DNA of 64,000 bases from Pelagibacteraceae bacterium AG-390-C22 (GTDB lineage: Bacteria; Pseudomonadota; Alphaproteobacteria; Pelagibacterales; Pelagibacteraceae). The position numbers and the translations under genes are program-made. Location: positions 1 through 64,000 of the forward strand of contig QCGX01000006.1 in the NCBI GenBank assembly GCA_003278125.1, given 5' to 3'. The notes beneath the pieces were generated by a model. It was given only the letters and a program-made list of their open reading frames with translations, was not told the DNA's origin and searched no databases. Shown piece by piece: positions 25,840 through 35,008 of the stretch (position 1 is the first letter of the stretch; the number at the start of each line of letters is the position of its first letter).

Positions 25840-27246
25840 ATGAGCTCAAAAGACATTATTAAATTAATGAAAGACAAACAAGTAGAGTTTGTTGATTTAA
25901 GATTTACAGATCCTAGAGGAAAGCTTCAACATGTAACAATGGACGCTACCGTTGTTGATGATGAGTTGCTAAATGATGGTGTGTTTTTTGATGGTTCATC
26001 AATCGCTGGCTGGAAAGCTATTAATCAGTCAGACATGCTTTTAAAACCTGACTTAACTAGACCAATTATCGATCCGTTTAATTCTCATACAACGCTAAAT
26101 ATTTTTTGTGACATTCTTGATGCAGTAAATAAAGATCCTTATGAAAGAGATCCAAGGGGAACTGCTAAAAAAGCTGAGGCTTATTTAAAAAAATCTGGAA
26201 TTGGAGATAAATCTTATTTTGGTCCTGAACCAGAATTTTTTGTATTCGACGACGTTAGATTTAAAAATGATATGAACGAAACAAGTTTTAGCATCGATAG
26301 TTCTGAAGGTCCGTACAATACCGGGAAAAAATATGAAAATGGCAACATGGGTCACAGACCTGGAATTAAAGGAGGATATTTTCCTGTTCCTCCTGTAGAT
26401 AGTGCGCAAGATATGAGAGGAGAGTATTTAAAAGCTCTTAAAGATATGGGTGTTAAAGTAGAAAAACACCACCACGAGGTTGCTCCTAGTCAACACGAGC
26501 TAGGTATGTATTTTGGAACATTAACTAACATGGCTGATAATCTGCAACTTTATAAATATGCAGTTCAAATGGTTACCCACTCATTTGGAAAGACAGCTAC
26601 TTTTATGCCTAAACCTGTAAAAGGTGATAATGGATCAGGTATGCACTGTCACCAGTCAATTTGGAAAGGAAGTACACCAGTATTTATGGGTAAAGAATAT
26701 TCTGGATTATCGAAAACAGCTTTATACTATATTGGAGGAATCTTAAAACATGCTAAAGCAATAAACGCTTTTTCTAATGCTACTACGAACAGCTATAAAA
26801 GACTTATACCTGGTTTTGAAGCTCCTGTAATTTTAGCCTACTCGGCAAGAAATAGATCTGCATCATGTAGAATTCCAATCATAAACAATCCTAAGGCTGC
26901 TAGAATGGAAATTAGATTCCCTGATGCCGCTGGTAATCCTTACTTAACATTCGCGTCAATGTTAATGGCAGGAATTGATGGAATTAAGAATAAAATTGAC
27001 CCAGGTAAATCTTTCGATAAAGATTTGTATACACTATCTGAAAGTGAAGTGAAAAAGTTACCTACAGTATGCGGTTCATTAAGGGAAGCAATGCAAAGTC
27101 TTGACAAAGATAGAAAGTTTTTAACTCAAGGTGGTGTATTTACAGATGATCAAATAGACGCTTATATCGATTTAAAATTCCAAGAAATTTATAAGTTTGA
27201 GCATACTCCACATCCTATTGAGTTTGAAATGTATTATAGTGGATAA
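25840..27246 (+). CDS. glnA: Glutamine synthetase type I
   Basis: A cytoplasmic dodecameric enzyme joining ammonia and glutamate with ATP, the main route of nitrogen assimilation in nutrient-poor sea water. It has 468 residues, the usual GSI length. The metal site is PEPEFF, the substrate region is NGSGMHCHQSIWKG, the ATP loop is RSASCRIPI, and the adenylylation region KDLYTLSESE keeps the tyrosine. An AGAGG ribosome-binding site precedes the ATG. No glnB is adjacent, and I see no clear sigma-54 or NtrC site in the 123-base upstream gap. The stop abuts the sufA stop. Confidence 0.98.
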   Translation: MSSKDIIKLMKDKQVEFVDLRFTDPRGKLQHVTMDATVVDDELLNDGVFFDGSSIAGWKAINQSDMLLKPDLTRPIIDPFNSHTTLNIFCDILDAVNKDPYERDPRGTAKKAEAYLKKSGIGDKSYFGPEPEFFVFDDVRFKNDMNETSFSIDSSEGPYNTGKKYENGNMGHRPGIKGGYFPVPPVDSAQDMRGEYLKALKDMGVKVEKHHHEVAPSQHELGMYFGTLTNMADNLQLYKYAVQMVTHSFGKTATFMPKPVKGDNGSGMHCHQSIWKGSTPVFMGKEYSGLSKTALYYIGGILKHAKAINAFSNATTNSYKRLIPGFEAPVILAYSARNRSASCRIPIINNPKAARMEIRFPDAAGNPYLTFASMLMAGIDGIKNKIDPGKSFDKDLYTLSESEVKKLPTVCGSLREAMQSLDKDRKFLTQGGVFTDDQIDAYIDLKFQEIYKFEHTPHPIEFEMYYSG

Positions 27247-27582
27247 TTAAACCTTAAAAGACTCTCCGCAACCACATCTCTCCGTCTCGTTCGGATTTTT
27301 AAAAACAAATTGAGATGAAAATTTCTCTTTTTTATAATCCATTTCAGTACCTAAGAGATACATTATTGCTTTTGGATCTATTAAAACTTTTACTCCTTTG
27401 TCTTCAATAACTTCTTCGTTTGGTTTAACTTCTTTAGCGTACTCCATAACGTAAGACATGCCTGCACAACCTCCGGATTTTACTCCTACCCTTACTCCTA
27501 TAGTTGAGTTTTGAGCTTGAGACATAATTTCTTTAATTCTATTTACTGCTTTATCACTAAGTTTTATTACTTTCTCACTCAT
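27247..27582 (-). CDS. sufA: A-type iron-sulfur carrier protein
   Basis: 111 residues of the HesB/IscA/SufA/ErpA family. The three cluster-binding cysteines are C39 (SGGCAGMSY), C103 and C105 (ERCGCGESF). The protein accepts clusters from the SufBCD scaffold and passes them to target apoproteins. It is the last gene of the suf operon, overlapping sufT by 4 bases. ErpA-like naming would also fit; operon position favours SufA. Confidence 0.93.
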   Translation of the reverse strand: MSEKVIKLSDKAVNRIKEIMSQAQNSTIGVRVGVKSGGCAGMSYVMEYAKEVKPNEEVIEDKGVKVLIDPKAIMYLLGTEMDYKKEKFSSQFVFKNPNETERCGCGESFKV

Positions 27583-27881
27583 AAATTTAATTCTAATTTT
27601 GCTACTTCTGACATTTTATCTTTTGTCCATGGAGGATCCCAGACTAAATTTAAGTCTACATCTGAAATACCTTCGATCTTTAATATATTGTTTTTAACCA
27701 TTTTTGGCAAACTATCTGCCACTGGGCAATTAGGAGTCGTTAAAGTCATGTCTATATTTACTTTTTTCTCATCAATTATCTCTATTTTGTATATCAAGCC
27801 TAATTCGTATATATTTACTGGTATCTCTGGATCGTAAATTTTCTTAATTTCTTTAATTACTTTTTCTTTTAAATCACTCAT
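27579..27881 (-). CDS. sufT: SufT-like MIP18/DUF59 Fe-S assembly protein
   Basis: About 100 residues from the ATG at 27881 (MSDLKEKVIKEIKK). It has YDPEIPVNIYELGLIYKIEI, then MTLTTPNCPVADSLP with the conserved cysteine, and LVWDPPWTKDKMSE near the end, all typical of DUF59/MIP18. SufT proteins help Fe-S maturation under high demand. The frame is open further upstream, but that part lies inside sufU in another frame and has no family match. It overlaps sufU by 8 bases and sufA by 4. Confidence 0.92.
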   Translation of the reverse strand: MSDLKEKVIKEIKKIYDPEIPVNIYELGLIYKIEIIDEKKVNIDMTLTTPNCPVADSLPKMVKNNILKIEGISDVDLNLVWDPPWTKDKMSEVAKLELNL

Positions 27882-28329
27882 GTTCAACTTCTTTCTTTTC
27901 AATAGCAGATAATAATGCGTGCCACGCCATAGTAGCACATTTTATTCTCATAGGAAATTCTTGTACTCCTGATAATGAATTAATTGTAGTTATTTGATCT
28001 TCTGAAAGGCTATTTAAAGTTATTTTGTTTTTAGTTTTTATCATTTTTAAAAAATCATCTGTAACTTTTTTTGTAAAAGATAAATCTTTTCCTTTTAGTG
28101 TATCAGTCAAAATTGATGCTGATGCTAAAGAAATTGCACATCCTTCACCTTCAAAACTCAAACCTTTGATATTTTTACCTTTTTCTAAGTTTAAATAAAT
28201 ATGAACTTTATCTCCACACAAAGCATTATAAGCTTTTGCATCATGATTATAATTTTCACATTTGCCTTTATTACGAGGGTTCTTTGCATGATCTAAAATA
28301 ATTTCTTGATATAATTCTTTAAGATCCAT
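27874..28329 (-). CDS. sufU: SufU-type iron-sulfur scaffold / sulfurtransferase
   Basis: 151 residues of the IscU/SufU family. The three zinc or cluster ligands are C38 (NALCGDKV), C64 (GEGCAIS) and C131 (KCATMAW). The insertion of about 20 residues before the third cysteine separates SufU from IscU. SufU takes sulfur from SufS through a zinc-assisted ligand swap. It lies directly after sufS on the same strand. SufE is also encoded in this operon, so two alternative SufS partners coexist here. Confidence 0.92.
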   Translation of the reverse strand: MDLKELYQEIILDHAKNPRNKGKCENYNHDAKAYNALCGDKVHIYLNLEKGKNIKGLSFEGEGCAISLASASILTDTLKGKDLSFTKKVTDDFLKMIKTKNKITLNSLSEDQITTINSLSGVQEFPMRIKCATMAWHALLSAIEKKEVEHE

Positions 28330-29547
28330 TTAAATATTAAAAACCTTCTTGCAGTTATTTATAGCGTTACATAATATATCTATGTCTTCTTTAGAGTTAT
28401 AAACTCCAATTGATGCTCTTGCAGTGGCTGCTATACCAACCTTATCATGAAATATTTGACAACAATGATGACCTGCTCTGATGGCAACACCATCTTCATC
28501 TAATATTGTCGCAATATCATGCGGGTGTATTCCTTTTATAGTAAAACTCATGACAGAACCTCTTTCCTTAGGCTCTCCAATTATATTTACAGAATTATTC
28601 TTTTTTAATTTTTCAATACCGTATTGCAAAATTTCTTTTTCATGATTTTGGATATTTTTAATTCCTAATTCTTCAATAAAGTTAATTGCCTCTGAAAAAG
28701 CTACAACATCAGCAGTTTGCATGGTACCCGCTTCAAATTTAGTAGGAGTGTCAGCATAAGAAACTTTATCTTTTAGCACTTCGCTTATCATCCCGCCACC
28801 ACCTTGATAGGGTGGCAATTCTTCTAACCATTTTTTTTTCGCATAAAGAATTCCTAACCCATTTGGACCGTACATTTTATGACAGGATATTGCATAAAAA
28901 TCACAACCTAGTTCTTGAATATCTATTTTCAAATGAGGAGCTCCTTGAGTTCCATCTACTAAAACAGGAATTTTTTTCTCTTTAGCTAAATCAACAATCT
29001 TTTTTATAGGCAGTATGGCACCTGTTACATTAGATATATGTGTAACAGCTATTATTTTTGTTTTAGAATTTATAAGTTTTTTAATTTCGTCAATTTCAAC
29101 TTCTCCTCGCTTATTGACGGGCGCAAATTTAATTTTTGCACCTTTTTTTTGTCTGATAAAATGCCAAGGGACGTAATTTGAATGATGTTCTAGTTCTGTT
29201 GTCAAAATCTCGTCGCCTTCTTTTATAAATTTATCTCCGAAAGATGAGGCTATTAAATTAATCGATTCAGTAGCACTTTTTGTGAATATGATTTCTTCTC
29301 TGTGCTTTGCATTTAAATATTTTTGGACTTTATCTCTAGTTTCCTCGAACCTATTAGTTGCTGTTACTGCCAATGAATGAACACTTCTTCCTACATTAGA
29401 AAACTCAGTCTCATAAAAATTCGACAATCTATTTATAACAGCTTTTGGTTTTTGTGATGAATTAGCGCTATCCAGATAAACTAAAGGCTTACCATTTATT
29501 TTTTGTTTAAAAATTGGAAACTCTGATTTAATGTTTTTTATATCCAT
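28330..29547 (-). CDS. sufS: Cysteine desulfurase SufS (group II)
   Basis: A 405-residue PLP enzyme that removes sulfur from cysteine for cluster assembly. The PLP lysine is in AISCHKMYGPNG, and DGTQGAPH gives the cofactor aspartate. The active cysteine lies in RAGHHCCQIF on the short loop typical of group II desulfurases. It overlaps sufD by 20 bases and is followed directly by sufU. Length and motifs match SufS rather than IscS or NifS. Confidence 0.96.
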   Translation of the reverse strand: MDIKNIKSEFPIFKQKINGKPLVYLDSANSSQKPKAVINRLSNFYETEFSNVGRSVHSLAVTATNRFEETRDKVQKYLNAKHREEIIFTKSATESINLIASSFGDKFIKEGDEILTTELEHHSNYVPWHFIRQKKGAKIKFAPVNKRGEVEIDEIKKLINSKTKIIAVTHISNVTGAILPIKKIVDLAKEKKIPVLVDGTQGAPHLKIDIQELGCDFYAISCHKMYGPNGLGILYAKKKWLEELPPYQGGGGMISEVLKDKVSYADTPTKFEAGTMQTADVVAFSEAINFIEELGIKNIQNHEKEILQYGIEKLKKNNSVNIIGEPKERGSVMSFTIKGIHPHDIATILDEDGVAIRAGHHCCQIFHDKVGIAATARASIGVYNSKEDIDILCNAINNCKKVFNI

Positions 29548-30790
29548 TTAGTAATTGGGTCTCCATTTTAGTTTTAATAAAATTTCTTATTGAATTACTT
29601 TTAATTGTATCAGCTATTTCATTTAAAAAAGCGTTTACTAATAATTGCTTAGATTCTAGTTGGTTTAAACCTCTAGTCATCAAATAATAAATCGAGTCTT
29701 TATCTAAATTACCTGATGTAGACCCATGTGAGCATTTCACATCGTCAGCATAAATTTCTAATTCTGGCTTTGAGTCAAATTCAGAACTTTCACTTAATAA
29801 AATTGCTTTACTTAATTGATACGCATCTGTTTTTTGAGCTACATCTTTAACAAATATTTTTCCTTGATAAACGCCTTTGCTTTCAGCATTTAGGACATTT
29901 TTTACTTTTTGATGACTTTTACAATTTGGAGATAAATGATTTATACGCGTTTTAATCTCTTGATGTTCTTTGCCATCTAAAAAAGAAGCAGATTGTAAAT
30001 TACATTCACTTCTTTCACCCTCTAAATTAAATTCTAGATCTAATTTATTAAATTTTAAACCAGCAGGAAAAATAAAAGATGTATAATGTGATCCGGTAAG
30101 TAATTTGTTTTTTGAATATTTGTGAAAATAACCTGAGCTTTTACTATTTTGAAGGTAAATATTTTTAAAAATAGCAGAATTTTCTAAGATAATATCTTCA
30201 TGTACATTGTTAAAAAAGTTCTTTTTTGAGTCATTTACAAAGTAATCTAATAAATGAAGTTCAGAATTTTTTCCGATTTTGATTCTATTTTTGCTGTTTA
30301 AAATATTTTCATCTAAATCTTTTGTAAATAAGTAATAAATTACTAAAATTTTTTTAAATTTATAGTTTTCTTTGATCTCTAAAAAAAAACCTTTATCAGA
30401 TAAAGCATGATTTAAATTTATAAGAGGATTTTTCTCTTTTTTATTTGAATAATTATCGTTAGTAAAAGATTTTAATGTTATATTACTTTTTTCTTCGTAT
30501 TTAAAATCGCTTATAGTTAATTCTCCATTAACAACTACAATATAGTTGTGTTCAAAATCTTTAATAAAATCTACTTTTTGTTTTTTAGATTTTGATAACT
30601 GTATATCTAATTTACTAAAATTTTTTGAGACTATTGCCTTTAAATCTGAAAATTTCCAATCTTCACTTTTTTTATTTGGAAATCCAATATCATTAAAATA
30701 ATCTAAATTCTTTAATCTAAAATCCTTTTCTTCTTTTGTAAAATTTCCAATTTTATCAATTTCATCAGAGTTAATTTTATAGTTAAGCAT
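29528..30790 (-). CDS. sufD: Fe-S cluster assembly protein SufD
   Basis: A 420-residue partner of SufB in the SufBC2D scaffold. The conserved core near residues 345-375 reads YADDVKCSHGSTSGN with the key histidine, then YYLMTRGLNQLESKQLLVNAF. The N-terminal half is divergent and lysine-rich, as is common for this subunit. It starts 1 base after sufC ends and overlaps sufS by 20 bases. Confidence 0.95.
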   Translation of the reverse strand: MLNYKINSDEIDKIGNFTKEEKDFRLKNLDYFNDIGFPNKKSEDWKFSDLKAIVSKNFSKLDIQLSKSKKQKVDFIKDFEHNYIVVVNGELTISDFKYEEKSNITLKSFTNDNYSNKKEKNPLINLNHALSDKGFFLEIKENYKFKKILVIYYLFTKDLDENILNSKNRIKIGKNSELHLLDYFVNDSKKNFFNNVHEDIILENSAIFKNIYLQNSKSSGYFHKYSKNKLLTGSHYTSFIFPAGLKFNKLDLEFNLEGERSECNLQSASFLDGKEHQEIKTRINHLSPNCKSHQKVKNVLNAESKGVYQGKIFVKDVAQKTDAYQLSKAILLSESSEFDSKPELEIYADDVKCSHGSTSGNLDKDSIYYLMTRGLNQLESKQLLVNAFLNEIADTIKSNSIRNFIKTKMETQLLNGYKKH

Positions 30791-30791
30791 T

Positions 30792-31526
30792 TTAATGAAT
30801 TCCTTTGTAGCCCGTTTTTTCTAATTCTATTGCAAGATCTTTAGTTCCAGACTTAATTATTCTGCCGTCAGAAAGCACATGAACAAAGTCTGGTTTTATA
30901 AAATTTAATAATCTTTGATAATGGGTAATAATAAGAAAAGATTTTTTACTATTTCTCGATGAATTTACTCCCTCTGCTACAATTTTTAAAGCGTCTATAT
31001 CAAGACCAGAGTCTGTTTCATCAAGAATAATTAAATTTGGATCTAAAATTTTCATTTGTAAAATTTCATTTTTTTTCTTTTCTCCCCCTGAGAAGCCCAC
31101 ATTCAGTTGTCTGGATAACATTTTTTCATCCATTCCTAGTTCATTTGATTTTTCCTTAACAATTTTTAAAAATGATAAAGCATCTAATTCTTTTTTTCCT
31201 TGTGCTTTCCGCACCTTATTCAATGATGTTCTAAGAAAATTACTTGTATTAACTCCTGGAATTTCTGTGGGGTATTGAAAGGCTAAAAAAATTCCTTTTT
31301 GAGCTCTTTCGTCTATAGGTATTTCATCGAGTCTGCTCCCTTGATATTTTAAATCTCCAGAAATTTTATATCCTTCTTTACCAGAGAGAACATTTGCTAA
31401 TGTGCTTTTACCAGAACCATTTGGGCCCATAATGGCATGAACTTCTCCTGGAAGAATCTTAAGATTAAATCCTTTTAATATATCTTTATTATTAATTGAT
31501 GCTTTTAAATTTTTAATTTCTAACAT
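30792..31526 (-). CDS. sufC: Fe-S cluster assembly ATPase SufC
   Basis: A 244-residue ABC-type ATPase that drives conformational change of SufBD. It has Walker A GPNGSGKSTL, the signature FSGGEKKKNEILQM and Walker B LIILDETDSGLDIDAL; the GLDIDAL form is typical of SufC rather than transporter ATPases. It is soluble, with no membrane domain. It overlaps the end of sufE by 14 bases and precedes sufD by 1 base. Confidence 0.97.
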   Translation of the reverse strand: MLEIKNLKASINNKDILKGFNLKILPGEVHAIMGPNGSGKSTLANVLSGKEGYKISGDLKYQGSRLDEIPIDERAQKGIFLAFQYPTEIPGVNTSNFLRTSLNKVRKAQGKKELDALSFLKIVKEKSNELGMDEKMLSRQLNVGFSGGEKKKNEILQMKILDPNLIILDETDSGLDIDALKIVAEGVNSSRNSKKSFLIITHYQRLLNFIKPDFVHVLSDGRIIKSGTKDLAIELEKTGYKGIH

Positions 31527-31926
31527 TTTTTATTTTCGCAATCATCATTTCTATCATTTCAAAAAAACCTGTTTTTCTATTCATGGTAAGTAGTTCATCC
31601 ATCTTTATTTTTTTAAAATCATCGACAGTGATTTTTTTTGCTTGATCTAATTTTAAAGAGTTAAATATATCTATTAACACATATGCATATCCCGCTGCGA
31701 CCATTGCCTTACTCCAAGCTTTAAATTTTCCATTTTCATAGTCTACAAATAAATCAAACTGACATTTTTTTACTTTATTTTTTTCTATTCTTTTTTCTTC
31801 ACTTAAAGGATCATCATTCAATTTTTCCCCTAAAGACATCAGCCATCTATAAACTTCAAGACTCTCAATTGATTTGAGTTCCTCTATATTACTTTTGTAT
31901 TCATTTAGCTTGGTTTCTAAATTCAT
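31513..31926 (-). CDS. sufE: Sulfur acceptor protein SufE
   Basis: A 137-residue SufE-like protein that takes persulfide sulfur from SufS to SufB. The acceptor cysteine is C55 in VKKCQFDLFVDYENGKF. YRWLMSLGEKL near residue 30 and the C-terminal helix KMDELLTMNRKTGFFEM match the fold. It overlaps sufC by 14 bases. Having both SufE and SufU in one operon is uncommon in the best-studied bacteria. Confidence 0.93.
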   Translation of the reverse strand: MNLETKLNEYKSNIEELKSIESLEVYRWLMSLGEKLNDDPLSEEKRIEKNKVKKCQFDLFVDYENGKFKAWSKAMVAAGYAYVLIDIFNSLKLDQAKKITVDDFKKIKMDELLTMNRKTGFFEMIEMMIAKIKNVRN

Positions 31927-31932
31927 ATTGTT

Positions 31933-32364
31933 TTATTTTTTAAATAGTGTGCTTGGATTCTTCATTGTTTTAATTTCCATACAATTGCCATTTGGATCCT
32001 CTAGAAACATGGTTTCTTGTTCAATATCTTCTCCTTTAAATCTTATGTATGGAGGGTCAATAAATTTTATCTTTTTATCAATTAGTCTTTGTTTGAGAGT
32101 TTGAAATGTCACATTGTCTAAGTGAACTCCAAAATGAGGAACAGTAACATTTCCCATGTCTACATTATGGCGTTCGCTAATATTTTTTTTATCTGGATCT
32201 GTTGCGTGCAAAGTTAATTCATTTCCCCAAAAGTTTATGTCTGCCCAAGCATCGGGGTATTTAAATTCGGAGTTTCCTCTTTCACAGCCTAGAACTTCAC
32301 AATAAAATTTAATTGCTTTGTCTAGATCCCCTGCTGGTATTGCTAAATGAAATCTGTTCTCCAT
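31933..32364 (-). CDS. VOC-family (glyoxalase/dioxygenase-fold) protein
   Basis: A 143-residue protein with two beta-alpha-beta-beta-beta modules. RFHLAIPAGDLDKAIKFYCEVLGC begins the first, and PHFGVHLDNVTFQTL with FLEDPNGNCMEIKTM ends the second. Likely metal ligands are the first His, the HFGVH His and the final Glu. Substrate unknown. It lies inside the suf operon: its start overlaps the sufB stop (TAATG) and sufE follows 6 bases later. It is therefore almost certainly cotranscribed with Fe-S assembly genes, but no established role of such proteins in that process is known to me. Confidence 0.88.
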   Translation of the reverse strand: MENRFHLAIPAGDLDKAIKFYCEVLGCERGNSEFKYPDAWADINFWGNELTLHATDPDKKNISERHNVDMGNVTVPHFGVHLDNVTFQTLKQRLIDKKIKFIDPPYIRFKGEDIEQETMFLEDPNGNCMEIKTMKNPSTLFKK

Positions 32365-33800
32365 TAACCCACACTTCCCTCGAGGCTGATACCAACTAGT
32401 TTTTGAGCTTCTACAGCAAATTCCATAGGAAGTTGTTGTAGCACTTCTTTACAGAAACCGTTAACTATCAAGCTTACAGCTTCTTCTTGATTTAATCCTC
32501 TTTGATTACAATAAAATAATTGATCATCGTTTATTTTGGAAGTGGTCGCCTCATGTTCAATTGTAGAGGAAGAGTTCTTATTTTTAATATATGGAACAGT
32601 ATGGGCTCCACACTCATTGCCCATTAATAAAGAATCGCACTGAGTGTAATTTCTTGAGTTTAGAGCTTTTCTCCCTATATCAACTAATCCTCTGTAGGTA
32701 TTGTCAGCTTTGCCAGCTGATATTCCTTTTGAAATAATTTTACTTTTTGTATTTTTGCCTAAATGTATCATTTTGGTTCCAGTGTCGGCCTTTTGATGAT
32801 TATTAGTAATTGCTATAGAGTAGAACTCTCCAACAGAATTATCTCCTTGTAATATACAACTTGGGTATTTCCAAGTTATAGCTGAACCTGTTTCGACTTG
32901 TGTCCAAGAAATTTTTGAATTTTTTCCTCTACAAGCTCCTCTTTTTGTTACAAAATTATAAATTCCACCAACTCCCTCTTTATCTCCTGGATACCAGTTT
33001 TGGACTGTTGAATATTTAATTTCAGCATCGTCTAATGCGATTAGTTCAACATTAGCTGCATGTAACTGATTTTCATCTCTCATAGGAGCTGTACAGCCTT
33101 CTAAATAACTTACGTAACTTCCTTTATCAGCAATGATTAAAGTTCTTTCAAATTGTCCGGTCTCAGAGGCATTAATTCTAAAATATGTAGATAATTCCAT
33201 AGGACACCTCGTGTTAGGGGGAATGTAAACGAAGGATCCATCAGTAAAAACAGCGGAGTTAAGAGTTGCAAAATAATGATCACTGATTGGGATTACTGAA
33301 CCTAAATATTTTTTAACTAAGTCAGGATGGTTTTGAATAGCCTCTGAAATAGGACAAAAAATAATACCTTTTTTTGTCAACTCTTCTTTATAAGTCGTAG
33401 CTACTGAAACTGAATCGAATACTGCATCAACTGCAACCCCGCTTAATTTTTTTTGCTCATTTAATGGAATTCCTAATTTGTTATAAGTTTCAATAAGTTT
33501 GGGGTCAACTTCATCCAAACTTTTTGGTTTATCTTTCATGCTTTTTGGGGCTGAATAATAATACAAATCTTGATAATCTATTTTTGGATATTTAGGTTTT
33601 TGCCAATTAGGTTCTTTAGAAACTTTTAATCTGTTAAAAGCTTTAAGTCTCCAGTCTAACATCCACTTAGGCTCTTTTTTAATTTTTGAAATAAACCTGA
33701 TTGTTTTTTCGGAGAGACCTTTGGGAGCCTTAATATTTTCTATATCTGTAGTAAAGCCATACTTATAATCTTTATTATGATTTATATTTTTATTTTTCAT
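32364..33800 (-). CDS. sufB: Fe-S cluster assembly scaffold SufB
   Basis: A 478-residue main scaffold subunit where the cluster is built. [46 protein letters not shown] and the C-terminal [20 protein letters not shown] are strongly conserved; the last holds the cysteine and glutamate implicated in sulfur transfer. It lies directly after iscR, with no gap, and overlaps the VOC gene by one base. Confidence 0.98.
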   Translation of the reverse strand: MKNKNINHNKDYKYGFTTDIENIKAPKGLSEKTIRFISKIKKEPKWMLDWRLKAFNRLKVSKEPNWQKPKYPKIDYQDLYYYSAPKSMKDKPKSLDEVDPKLIETYNKLGIPLNEQKKLSGVAVDAVFDSVSVATTYKEELTKKGIIFCPISEAIQNHPDLVKKYLGSVIPISDHYFATLNSAVFTDGSFVYIPPNTRCPMELSTYFRINASETGQFERTLIIADKGSYVSYLEGCTAPMRDENQLHAANVELIALDDAEIKYSTVQNWYPGDKEGVGGIYNFVTKRGACRGKNSKISWTQVETGSAITWKYPSCILQGDNSVGEFYSIAITNNHQKADTGTKMIHLGKNTKSKIISKGISAGKADNTYRGLVDIGRKALNSRNYTQCDSLLMGNECGAHTVPYIKNKNSSSTIEHEATTSKINDDQLFYCNQRGLNQEEAVSLIVNGFCKEVLQQLPMEFAVEAQKLVGISLEGSVG

Positions 33801-34220
33801 TTATATATTAGAGTTCTGTTTTACAAGGTCTTGTAGTTTTACTTTTTCAAAAAAATCATGGATATGTTGATCTAGTTCATCCCATAAATTATGCGTAATA
33901 CATTTAGTTGATTTATTATTACATCCTTTTTTAGAATTTTTTTTGCAATTGAGCATTTTTACTTCTTCATCTACTGCAGAAATTATATATGACAATTTAA
34001 TTTCAGAAGCTGGTCTTTCTAATCTGTAACCACCATTTGCTCCTCTAGTGCTTTTCACAAGTTTCTTATTTTTCAACTTAATAAAAATTTGCTCTAAATA
34101 TGCTAAAGAAATATTCTGTCTTGAAGAAATCTCAGTTAAACTTATCGTGCTTCCATTGGCATTGGTTGCTAAATCTGCCATTGCCATAACAGCATATCTT
34201 CCTTTTGTAGTAAGCTTCAT
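33801..34220 (-). CDS. iscR: Rrf2-family Fe-S regulator IscR
   Basis: A 139-residue winged-helix regulator that senses Fe-S status through a [2Fe-2S] cluster. MKLTTKGRYAVMAMADLA and ANGGYRLERPASEI are typical of Rrf2. Three cysteines lie at C92, C100 and C107 with H110 (LNC, KKGC, KCITH), matching IscR's Cys3-His set with slightly wider spacing. It is first in the suf operon, abutting sufB. A dyad similar to an IscR operator lies 33-57 bases upstream of its start, which suggests it controls its own operon. Confidence 0.95.
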   Translation of the reverse strand: MKLTTKGRYAVMAMADLATNANGSTISLTEISSRQNISLAYLEQIFIKLKNKKLVKSTRGANGGYRLERPASEIKLSYIISAVDEEVKMLNCKKNSKKGCNNKSTKCITHNLWDELDQHIHDFFEKVKLQDLVKQNSNI

Positions 34221-34252
34221 AAATTAATGTTGTAATACAATAATTTTAAGAT

Positions 34253-34277
34253 AATTCCTACAAAAATAGTCGGAATT
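34253..34277. promoter_or_regulatory. Candidate IscR operator (25-base imperfect palindrome)
   Basis: A 25-base dyad in the 131-base gap between iscR and the divergent hydrolase gene. The outer halves are AATTCCTAC and GTCGGAATT around a 7-base centre AAAAATA. Eight of nine positions in the arms are complementary. The inner part fits the E. coli type 1 IscR consensus (YYGAC...WWW..AGTCRR) well, though the outermost bases differ. The position just upstream of iscR fits autoregulation. No reliable -35/-10 pair could be assigned in this AT-rich gap. Confidence 0.6.
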
Positions 34278-34351
34278 AAATAAATTTATTTGACGCAGAA
34301 AAACGTGATATAAGCTTTATCTTTTTTTGAAAATAATAATCATTATTAAAA

Positions 34352-35008
34352 ATGAAACCTAAAAGTTTAGAGATTTTTATCCCAGGACCTGCAGGAAGAC
34401 TTGAAGCAAAATATTATAAAAATCCTAAATTCGGATCACCAGTGGCAATAGTTTTACATCCTCATCCTCAGTATGGTGGAACAATGAATAATCGAATTGT
34501 TCAATTAATGTATAATATTTTTTTAGAAAATGGTTTTTCAGTTATTAAAGTAAATTTTAGAGGGGTTGGAAAAAGCGATGGAATTTTTGATAATGGTCAA
34601 GGAGAATTGTCAGATGCAGCAGCAGCACTAGATTGGATAGAAAGGCAAAACCTAGATTATAGCCAATGTTGGGTGTCAGGATTTTCATTTGGATCGTTAA
34701 TATGCATGCAACTTATTATGAGGAGACCTGAGGTAAATAATTTTGTAGCTTTATCACCACAACCAAATGTCTATGACTTTTCTTTTTTGGCTCCATGTCC
34801 AACTTCTGGTCAAGTAATATATAGCGATAATGATGAGCTTGTTACCACAGAAAGTATAACAGAACTTGATAATAGAATTAAGAGCCAAAAAGGAGTAGAG
34901 GTTATTTTTTCAAAAATAAAAAACTCTAATCATTTTTTCAAAAATAAAGAAAAAGAATTAACTGCAGAAATTGAAAAATATATTAAAGAAAAAACAGCTC
35001 TTATTTAA
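34352..35008 (+). CDS. Alpha/beta hydrolase (COG2945-like)
   Basis: A 218-residue alpha/beta hydrolase. HPHPQYGGTMNNRIV after strand 3, VNFRGVGKSDG, and the nucleophile elbow SGFSFGSL (Ser in G-x-S-x-G form) are visible. The catalytic Asp is likely in YSDNDELV and the His in IKNSNHFF. No signal peptide. Family members are often called dienelactone-hydrolase-like, but substrates are mostly unknown. It is divergent from iscR and overlaps the end of anmK by 8 bases. Confidence 0.88.
   Translation: MKPKSLEIFIPGPAGRLEAKYYKNPKFGSPVAIVLHPHPQYGGTMNNRIVQLMYNIFLENGFSVIKVNFRGVGKSDGIFDNGQGELSDAAAALDWIERQNLDYSQCWVSGFSFGSLICMQLIMRRPEVNNFVALSPQPNVYDFSFLAPCPTSGQVIYSDNDELVTTESITELDNRIKSQKGVEVIFSKIKNSNHFFKNKEKELTAEIEKYIKEKTALI

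Noticed and set aside
27882-27938. An upstream extension of the SufT frame
   Set aside because: It lies inside sufU in another frame; the DUF59 fold begins after the Met at 27881.
34278-34351. A TTGACG box as the promoter of the hydrolase gene at 34352
   Set aside because: The TTGACG at 34290-34295 has no acceptable -10 at 16-18 bases, so a promoter call would be a guess.
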